The notes under the pieces were generated by a model. The model was given only the letters and a program-made list of their open reading frames with translations, was not told the DNA's origin and did not search any database. A program made the position numbers and the translations under genes. Source: Roseiflexaceae bacterium (lineage in GTDB: Bacteria > Chloroflexota > Chloroflexia > Chloroflexales > Roseiflexaceae). From it: 5,059 nt of DNA. The stretch spans positions 1-5,059 of the forward strand of contig CANHPK010000166.1 of NCBI GenBank assembly GCA_947462525.1. Reading direction: 5' to 3'. Of the stretch, positions 1 through 4,417 are shown piece by piece (the first letter of the stretch is position 1; the number at the start of each line of letters is the position of its first letter).

Positions 1-48
1 AAACACGACCAGCAAGACAACACCAAAAACCAATAACCGTTGTTTCAT
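1..48 (-). CDS. Start of a secreted protein, 5' end only
   Basis: Only 16 codons lie in the window; they read MKQRLLVFGVVLLVVF and run off the left edge. A Lys/Arg pair followed by an unbroken hydrophobic stretch is the n-region and h-region of a signal peptide or signal anchor, so the product is probably exported. The ATG at 46-48 is preceded by GGAG at 59-62 (10-nt spacing) and a nearer AAGGG at 52-56. An in-frame TGA at 76-78, with no ATG, GTG or TTG between it and the ATG, fixes the start. The gene lies in the same direction as the two RCC1 genes to its right, behind a gap of about 570 bp that contains its own promoter-like DNA. The function is unknown, because nothing beyond the signal sequence is visible. 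Confidence 0.72.
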   Translation of the reverse strand, partial: MKQRLLVFGVVLLVVF

Positions 49-113
49 AAACCCTTTTCTCCATACAACAATAATTCAATCCTGTACCAACGCGGGGTTT
101 TCGTCTTCCGCTC

Positions 114-157
114 AACTGTGTACGGACTCCACATCAACACCACAAAAAACACAGTTC
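114..157. repeat. Leader inverted repeat carrying the shared 15-mer
   Basis: aactgtgt (114-121) and acacagtt (149-156) are a perfect 8-bp inverted repeat with a 27-nt loop, 66-109 bp upstream of the left gene start. The right arm is part of caaaaaacacagttc (143-157), which recurs exactly at 4047-4061 in the leader of the 1041-aa gene. Confidence 0.5.
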
Positions 158-168
158 CTGCGTTGTAT

Positions 169-200
169 GCACACGCAGCATTGTATGTGTGTGCTTTTTT
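169..200 (+). terminator. Terminator-like hairpin on the plus strand
   Basis: gcacacgca (169-177) pairs with tgtgtgtgc (186-194), nine pairs with one G-U, around an 8-nt loop; TTTTTT follows at 195-200. The orientation is plus, against all genes in the window. No plus-strand gene ends here. It could end an antisense RNA over the start of the left gene, or be chance. Confidence 0.45.
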
Positions 201-370
201 GACGCACCTTCACATTACGCGTGTCTCAAATCTTTCACAATTTCATCTGCATGATCGTCAACCATTTGTCTTCCGTTGCATGCACCCCTGCGGTACCAAT
301 CGGTGAACAGCGTTTGTTTTCGCATGCAGAATACAAACGAAGAAGAAATCTGTGATGCTTCCCGCTGAAC

Positions 371-404
371 TCAATAGGCGCTCACTCTCATAGTTTTCCT
401 CCTT
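371..404 (-). promoter_or_regulatory. Perfect Shine-Dalgarno with six-codon mini-ORF
   Basis: On the minus strand AAGGAGG (398-404) matches the anti-Shine-Dalgarno consensus over all 7 bases and lies 6 nt before an ATG (389-391). The frame reads MRVSAY and stops at 371-373. This is the strongest ribosome binding site in the window, better than those of the genes themselves. It may encode a leader peptide, or be the remnant of a lost gene start. No amino-acid run typical of attenuation peptides is present. Confidence 0.4.
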
Positions 405-410
405 ACTCTT

Positions 411-480
411 ATTGTATATTATTTTTTAACTTTATTACTTAACATTTTTGGTATGTTTGCTGTTTTTATATAAGAATTTT
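411..480 (-). promoter_or_regulatory. AT-rich promoter-like stretch
   Basis: This stretch is nearly all A and T and lies just upstream (minus strand) of the mini-ORF and the left gene. Possible -10 boxes are TATACA/TACAAT (411-418), with TTAAGT (437-442) as a weak -35 at 18-20 bp, and TTATATAA (466-473). None is near consensus at both boxes, so the exact start is undecided. A start from the second box would leave room for a normal leader before the Shine-Dalgarno sequence at 398-404. Confidence 0.35.
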
Positions 481-498
481 TATTATCTGGTGCCATAC

Positions 499-518
499 GG
501 CCGCGGCATGCTGCGGCC
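499..518. repeat. GC-rich palindrome
   Basis: ggccgc…gcggcc arms around ggcatgct form a stem of up to 9-10 pairs (one G-T) with almost no loop. It sits 14 bp from the 32-bp palindrome. The flanking ccatacggccgcggc (493-507) resembles ccgtacggctgcggc at 4125-4139, which likewise lies at the boundary between a gene's 3' region and the next AT-rich promoter zone. Confidence 0.65.
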
Positions 519-532
519 TGCAGAGAATGATT

Positions 533-564
533 TGAGCGGGACGCATTGCAATGCGTCCCGCTCA
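533..564. repeat. 32-bp perfect palindrome
   Basis: tgagcgggacgcattg (533-548) is followed immediately by its exact reverse complement (549-564). An outer gaatga/tcattc pair can extend it across a small bulge. It lies about 57 bp after the stop of the 1041-aa gene. There is no T-run on either side, so it would be at most a weak terminator. The shape fits a REP-like or MITE-like intergenic element or a transcript-end stabiliser. Confidence 0.85.
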
Positions 565-598
565 TTCAATTACACGACATGCTGACCACGTCGTCTAT

Positions 599-622
599 GA
601 TCATGCGCGTAGGTGCATGGTC
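599..622. repeat. Imperfect hairpin at the end of the 1041-aa gene
   Basis: gatcatgcgc (599-608) and gtgcatggtc (613-622) flank the 4-nt loop gtag; the right arm overlaps the stop codon. In the minus-strand RNA two of ten pairs are A/C mismatches. It corresponds in position and sequence to the perfect hairpin at 4392-4417 beside the paralogue. Confidence 0.6.
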
Positions 623-3600
623 AAGGTGTTGGTGTGGCCGTCTTGGTGGTCGTCCGCGATACATGAATGCCGTTGGTCTGGTCACCCAGCACGATGATGC
701 GCCCATTGCGCAGCCCGAGGATCGTATTGGCATACCCTGCTGCAACGGTATAGATATCGGTGTATTCGGCTGGGACGGTATAGACGTTGTTGACATTGCG
801 TCCCCAACCAAACACCGTACCATCTTGTTTGACTGCCAACGAAAACTGATTCCCTGCGCTGATTTGCTTCACATTGACCGTACCGGCAGGGACAATTGAC
901 TGTCGATAGGCATTCCCACCCCAGGCACTGACCGTTCCATCTTTTTTGAGTGCCAACGAATGATCAAGGCCTCCTGCGACCTGGATAACCCCTTTCAGCC
1001 CGGTAGGGACTTTTATTTGACCCGATACGTTCGTGCCCCAGCCCATAACGGTGCCACCAGTTTTGATTACAAGGGTGTGGTTTGTACCGCCCGCAATCTG
1101 TGTGACTCCTTTGAGCCCTTTGGGCACCGCTGCCTGCTTGAAGCCGTTATCGCCCCAGGCAATCACAAGGCCTTTACTGGTCAGCGCAAGACCATGTGCA
1201 CCGCCCGCTGCAATCGACGCTATGTTTTTGTTGGTTGTCAAAGGGAACTTGAGTTGACCCTTGGTGTTGGCGCCCCAGCCATACACTTTGCCGCCTTTGA
1301 GCACCAAGGCGAAGTTGGTCCCAACCGCAATATCGGTCACCCCATTGGCGCAACACGGCGAGATGTTGGCCTGATATTCGCGATTCATCCCCCACGTCAC
1401 CAGCGTCCCGTTTTGGAGCAGACCAAGCACAAACGATGCGCCGACGGCACCCTTCTTCATCAAAAACGGTATCGGCGTCGGTGTCATCGTCGGGGTGAAG
1501 GTACGTGTACTCGTCGCAGTATGTGTAGCGGTCGGCGTAAAGTCCGTCACAAAAAACTCGCGCACTATATCAGCGGCAGGTGCGTAGGTCACCCCAGCAA
1601 TGCTCCCACCGTCTTGGGATGCCGTGATAGTGCACTTGCCGGTCCCGACAAACGTGACAATCGATCCCGATATCGTACACACCAACGGGGTAGAACTGCT
1701 GTACACAATCGGTAATCCCGATGATGTCGTACCCGCCAGTGTTTTGGTCATCCCATCATACGTATGTGCCTCAGACATAGTTGGGAAGGTGACCGTCTGG
1801 CCGACGCCTTTGACCGTAAACGTTTGTGCCATCGATGCAGCAGCATACGGCGTGCTCCCCGACAGCCCGCCGGATTGTACTGCCCGCAACGTACACACAC
1901 CCGGCGCAACGAGATGCACCAAGCCTATCGAACTCACCGTACACACATCGGTTGTAGACGACAGATAACTCACCGTCAAACCCGAGTTCGTTGTGGCATT
2001 GACCGTGTAATCGGCGGCCGTGTAGAGCTTGTCAACCAGGTGCGCAAAGGTAATGGTCTGCACGGCATTGACCGTGAATGACTGCGTCACGGGTGTCGCC
2101 GCTGCATACAAAATCCCGCCCACACGCGTAGCCGGCGACGTCACGGTAATCGTACACGTCCCGAATGTACGCATCGTGACTACACCTGCAGCGCTGACGG
2201 TACAGACCGCTGTCGTATCCGAGGTATAGACAATCGGCGCACCGACATTCGAACGTGCAGTCAACCCAAAGGTTGCCCCACCCAGTACTGTATCTGCGAG
2301 GGCAGCAAAGAGAATTGTCTGTCCTGCAGGCGTCGCTGTCGGAGAAGGTGTGGCGGTGTCCGTCGGCGGGATTGTCGCAGTATGCGTCGCGGTTGCGGTC
2401 GGTGTACCGGTTGCCGTTCTCGTGGCGGTCGGTGTATTGGTTTTTGAGGGGTACAGCGTTTTGGTTACCGTAGGCGAACCGTAATTGAACTCAATGCTCG
2501 AGGAGGCGACATTGTTTTCGAATGCTGCCCCTGTTGCAACCAATCCCGTAGCGGCGCTACTCGAAATCGCGATGCTGACCGGGCTCGGTACCGACACGGG
2601 CACCGTGATGCGACAGGTCTGGAGCGCATCGAGTCCAACACCACTCACCGTGATCGTCGACCCACCGACTCCTGCGGTGACTGTACCACCGCACGTGGTC
2701 GTGTATGCCGACAACACCGTCATCGGCGTCGGTAACGTAAAGACAAACCCGATGTCGGTGGTGTTGTAGCTGAGCTCTGACCAATAATTCGATATCAACA
2801 GTGTCAGATCGGTACTGCTGTAGGCGAGCGTCGAACCAAACTGCGCTTGCAAGCCCAGCGATTGGAACGACGTAATGGTCTCGAGCGACCGTGCATAGGT
2901 CGTCTCGGCCGTTGTTGTGGTATGCGAAATGACGAACTGCGCCACCAATCCCGTGTCATGCGATGTCGTAGTAATCGCATCGGTGAACGGATCATTTGCC
3001 GTCGTCAACGAGGCAGCCGTCGAAAAAGGTCCTGAGTAAATGTTGTTCAACGTGCCCGAGACACTCTCGCGATACCCGAGGATCTTCATTGCCGTTGGTT
3101 CAACAGACAACACCGTTTTAAACGGTACATCGACCCGCGCTCCGAGCCCATCGTCCGACCCGCCCGGCATCGTGTCGCCGCCTTTGGTCAAAGCAATGAC
3201 CTGTGTCGGTGCATTGGCAGGCAATACCAACGTGTACGTTTCGGAGAAAAACTGATTCGGATAGGTGTACGAAATCTCTCGTGAAACCGTATAGGTATAG
3301 GTGTTCACCACCGCCGTGTAATCAATGATGGCGAAACCGCTGCCTGTTTGGGTATCTTGGCTGAGCGACGCAGATCCGTAGTACTCGCGAATCACTGCGG
3401 TCGTCCACGGATTGCTCTGTGACCCGAAATTCTTCCCGTCTACCTTCATATTGAAGCCTGTCGGGGTGCAGTCACCGCTGAAGTAATTCTGCTGGCCAGT
3501 GAACCACACTTGCTCACCATCGCCAGACTCGCAATGGAACACAAACTTCATTCCGTCGGTGCCGTCTGCCAAGGCTCCCCCACCCGCATTAAACCACAGG

Positions 3601-3746
3601 CCGGTCGCAGGGATTGCGGTACCTGCGCGCGCGGCGATAGCAATTTTGCGCTGTACTCCCAGTTGCAAAACCAATGACAAGCCGAGCACCAATAGCCCTG
3701 CCATTATGATGCGCACGATGTTCCGCTGAATCTTTGTATGTCTCAT
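621..3746 (-). CDS. Secreted RCC1-propeller protein with Ig-like repeats
   Basis: Complete protein of 1041 residues. An SD-like AAAGG (3754-3758) lies 7 nt before the ATG, and an in-frame TGA seven codons upstream makes this the earliest start. Domains in order: signal peptide or anchor 1-41 (hydrophobic 12-31, possible cleavage after ARA at 39-41); unrecognised beta-rich domain about 42-300 with C72 and C93; DUF11-like module about 310-422 with C352 and C378; Thr/Pro linker 430-474; three Ig-like (MBG-type) repeats 476-734 with an 87-residue period, each with two Cys 15-16 apart; Thr/Pro linker 736-760; seven RCC1 units 768-1030 with a 39-residue period and AGG-H-LAL and GWG-N motifs. The C-terminus is TKTATPTP, with no LPXTG-type or other recognised anchor. 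I infer an extracellular stalked protein with a propeller binding head. RCC1 folds in eukaryotes include a Ran exchange factor, but nothing here supports that activity. The ligand is unknown. Confidence 0.95.
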   Translation of the reverse strand: MRHTKIQRNIVRIIMAGLLVLGLSLVLQLGVQRKIAIAARAGTAIPATGLWFNAGGGALADGTDGMKFVFHCESGDGEQVWFTGQQNYFSGDCTPTGFNMKVDGKNFGSQSNPWTTAVIREYYGSASLSQDTQTGSGFAIIDYTAVVNTYTYTVSREISYTYPNQFFSETYTLVLPANAPTQVIALTKGGDTMPGGSDDGLGARVDVPFKTVLSVEPTAMKILGYRESVSGTLNNIYSGPFSTAASLTTANDPFTDAITTTSHDTGLVAQFVISHTTTTAETTYARSLETITSFQSLGLQAQFGSTLAYSSTDLTLLISNYWSELSYNTTDIGFVFTLPTPMTVLSAYTTTCGGTVTAGVGGSTITVSGVGLDALQTCRITVPVSVPSPVSIAISSSAATGLVATGAAFENNVASSSIEFNYGSPTVTKTLYPSKTNTPTATRTATGTPTATATHTATIPPTDTATPSPTATPAGQTILFAALADTVLGGATFGLTARSNVGAPIVYTSDTTAVCTVSAAGVVTMRTFGTCTITVTSPATRVGGILYAAATPVTQSFTVNAVQTITFAHLVDKLYTAADYTVNATTNSGLTVSYLSSTTDVCTVSSIGLVHLVAPGVCTLRAVQSGGLSGSTPYAAASMAQTFTVKGVGQTVTFPTMSEAHTYDGMTKTLAGTTSSGLPIVYSSSTPLVCTISGSIVTFVGTGKCTITASQDGGSIAGVTYAPAADIVREFFVTDFTPTATHTATSTRTFTPTMTPTPIPFLMKKGAVGASFVLGLLQNGTLVTWGMNREYQANISPCCANGVTDIAVGTNFALVLKGGKVYGWGANTKGQLKFPLTTNKNIASIAAGGAHGLALTSKGLVIAWGDNGFKQAAVPKGLKGVTQIAGGTNHTLVIKTGGTVMGWGTNVSGQIKVPTGLKGVIQVAGGLDHSLALKKDGTVSAWGGNAYRQSIVPAGTVNVKQISAGNQFSLAVKQDGTVFGWGRNVNNVYTVPAEYTDIYTVAAGYANTILGLRNGRIIVLGDQTNGIHVSRTTTKTATPTP
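657..1445 (-). repeat. Seven RCC1 units coded in the 1041-aa gene
   Basis: Residues 768-806, 807-845, 846-884, 885-923, 924-962 and 963-1001 are six consecutive units of exactly 39 residues. Residues 1002-1030 are a shorter seventh unit. Seven units are what a closed seven-bladed RCC1 beta-propeller requires. The first unit is the most divergent, with a C798-C799 pair replacing the usual loop. The last unit replaces the GWG motif with VLGD. Confidence 0.88.
1548..2324 (-). repeat. Three 87-residue Ig-like repeats (coding)
   Basis: The units begin at Q476 (QTILF), Q563 (QTITF) and Q650 (QTVTF), exactly 87 residues apart, and end with QSFTV, QTFTV and REFFV. Each carries the pattern 'Y-S-T--VCTVS…G-CT' with Cys pairs C515/C531, C602/C618 and C690/C705, a probable disulfide in each. 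This matches the MBG/Ig-like repeats common in large bacterial surface proteins. They probably act as a rigid spacer between the N-terminal domains and the propeller. Confidence 0.82.
2325..2459 (-). repeat. Thr/Pro-rich linker 1 (coding, low complexity)
   Basis: Residues 430-474 are almost only Thr, Ala and Pro in TPTAT-like steps. The DNA is correspondingly repetitive on the plus strand (runs of gtcggtgt, gcggt). Such linkers are frequent in Chloroflexota surface proteins, where they act as extended, often glycosylatable spacers. A second, shorter linker of the same type lies at 1467-1541 (residues 736-760). Confidence 0.8.
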
Positions 3747-3750
3747 ATCA

Positions 3751-4102
3751 CAACCTTTTTTTAATCACAGAATTATTCTTTTCGCCAAACGCGCCGAGCA
3801 TACGCCGTGCATCTCCACTTTTCTGCATCGCTGTATACCCGCGTTCGATGGTGTCTGGCAAATTCCATCACATCACGATTGAAGAAAAAACGCTCGTGAT
3901 CTGCTGGTGGGTATCGCCTGTCCGTCCCTTTGACCTCCCGAGCAACCGCAGAACGAGAATTGCATTACTCACGACACGTGCAAAATGTGAAGGAACGCAC
4001 ATATCGTACAATGAACGTCTGCAGATTGATTTACATCATTACAACGCAAAAAACACAGTTCGGGGGGATGTCCCCTTTGTAACGAATGTTTACACTATAC
4101 CA
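3751..4102 (-). promoter_or_regulatory. Extended -10 promoter and long leader of the 1041-aa gene
   Basis: On the minus strand TGGTATAGT (4094-4102) is an extended -10 box. It is separated by 17 bp from a weak -35, TTAAAT (4117-4122). Transcription would start near 4087, giving a leader of about 340 nt before the ATG at 3746. The first bases of this RNA can form an 8-bp stem (CGTTACAA with TTGTAATG, one G-U pair; 4077-4084 and 4037-4044) enclosing a small GGGG/CCCC hairpin and the 15-mer shared with the other leader. A further 7-bp inverted repeat lies at 3872-3878/3894-3900. No known riboswitch class was recognised. Confidence 0.5.
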
Positions 4103-4138
4103 CTATTTTCTTAACAATTTAAAACCGTACGGCTGCGG

Positions 4139-4171
4139 CCCACAATAACATTTTGGGCGGGGTATATTGCA
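4139..4171. repeat. 33-bp intergenic repeat, copy A
   Basis: Matches 4246-4278 at 30 of 33 positions; the shared core is acattttgggcggggt. Its gcggggta (4157-4164) can pair with taccccgc at 4188-4195, which is also an arm of the adjacent terminator hairpin. It looks like one half of a dispersed palindromic (REP or MITE-like) element. Confidence 0.75.
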
Positions 4172-4178
4172 TCCAATG

Positions 4179-4211
4179 AAAAAGCGGTACCCCGCGAAGC
4201 GGGGTACTCGC
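4179..4211 (-). terminator. Rho-independent terminator for the right-hand RCC1 gene
   Basis: Read on the minus strand: GTACCCCGC, loop TTC, GCGGGGTAC is a perfect 9-bp stem (4187-4207). It is extended by GCG/CGC across a single bulged A (4184-4211), and TTTTT (4179-4183) follows at once. It is the best terminator in the window and lies about 210 bp past the stop at 4418, leaving a long structured 3' untranslated region. It comes just before the promoter of the next gene, so the two RCC1 genes are probably separate transcription units. Confidence 0.72.
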
Positions 4212-4245
4212 CCTTGATAGACTGCGCCCAAACCCAAGTCTACGT

Positions 4246-4290
4246 CCCACAAAAACATTTTGGGCGGGGTTTATCGCAATAAACCCCGCC
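4246..4290. repeat. 33-bp repeat copy B with palindrome
   Basis: 4246-4278 repeats copy A. Here the GC block opens a perfect 12-bp inverted repeat, ggcggggtttat (4263-4274) with its complement at 4279-4290, around a 4-nt loop. On the minus strand it is followed by CCAAAATGTTTTTG, a poor T-tract set some distance away, so it is more likely an intergenic palindromic element than the main terminator. Confidence 0.75.
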
Positions 4291-4310
4291 GCAATCAATC
4301 TTCCCCGCCC

Positions 4311-4406
4311 CCATGCACGCAGATTGCCTCCGCGTTGACCATGCACGCAGATTGCCTCCGCGTTGACCATGCACGCAGATTGCCTCCGCGTTGACCATGC
4401 ACGCAG
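4311..4406. repeat. 28-bp tandem repeat, 3.4 copies
   Basis: Three identical head-to-tail copies (4311-4338, 4339-4366, 4367-4394) and a 12-bp partial copy (4395-4406). Each unit starts ccatgcacgcag and ends ccgcgttga. The unit length is not a multiple of three and it lies beyond the stop, so it is not coding. The partial copy provides one arm of the stop-linked hairpin. There are no spacers, so it is not a CRISPR array. Confidence 0.93.
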
Positions 4407-4417
4407 GTGCATGGTCA
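4392..4417. repeat. Perfect hairpin directly after the RCC1 gene stop
   Basis: Inverted repeat with 11-bp arms, tgaccatgcac (4392-4402) and gtgcatggtca (4407-4417), and loop gcag. It abuts the stop codon at 4418-4420. No T-run follows on the minus strand, so it is not a standard terminator. It may protect the 3' end or pair with the repeat array that follows it. An imperfect counterpart sits at the end of the paralogous gene (599-622). Confidence 0.8.

Larger units (their letters stand above)
49..620. other. Intergenic region after the 1041-aa gene
   Basis: No full-size gene. From right to left it holds the stop-linked hairpin, the two palindromes, an AT-rich promoter-like stretch (411-490), a mini-ORF with a strong ribosome binding site, and then about 320 bp of leader up to the left gene. 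The leader includes a 7-bp inverted repeat (311-317/333-339), a plus-strand terminator-like hairpin, the shared 15-mer, and an 8-bp inverted repeat just before the gene. Three GCATGC sites occur (278, 322, 506). The plus-strand frame at 40-306 has no ribosome binding site or recognisable domain. Confidence 0.7.
3747..4417. other. Intergenic region between the two RCC1 genes
   Basis: No convincing gene. Moving left from the stop at 4418 it holds a stop-linked hairpin, a 28-bp tandem repeat, two copies of a 33-bp palindromic element, a minus-strand terminator, and then an AT-rich promoter and leader for the 1041-aa gene. A plus-strand frame (3734-4114, 126 codons) is open here, but it starts inside the neighbouring gene, lacks a ribosome binding site and shows no recognisable domain. 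Confidence 0.75.

Noticed and set aside
40..306. Plus-strand open frame of 88 codons with a TTG start
   Set aside because: The start lies inside the left gene's coding start with no ribosome binding site, and a terminator-like hairpin plus T6 falls in its middle (169-200).
1450..1541. Possible gene fusion or frameshift at the Thr/Pro linker before the RCC1 part
   Set aside because: The frame is continuous, and such linkers between domains are normal in this type of surface protein; the paralogue's repeats align without gaps.
960..1715. Plus-strand open frame of 251 codons
   Set aside because: It lies entirely opposite the RCC1 and Ig-like coding region. Its residues (many Arg, His, Cys, Pro) have no domain logic, while the minus-strand frame has regular 39- and 87-residue repeats.
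2325..2459. Repetitive gtcggtgt-type DNA as a tandem repeat locus
   Set aside because: It is explained by the coding of a Thr/Ala/Pro linker; the codons vary and there is no fixed nucleotide period.
3734..4114. Plus-strand open frame of 126 codons in the intergenic leader
   Set aside because: It starts inside the 5' end of the 1041-aa gene, has no ribosome binding site, shows no recognisable motif, and covers the promoter and terminal stem of the opposite strand.
4311..4406. Possible CRISPR array (28-bp repeats)
   Set aside because: The units are directly adjacent with no spacers, and no cas genes are present.
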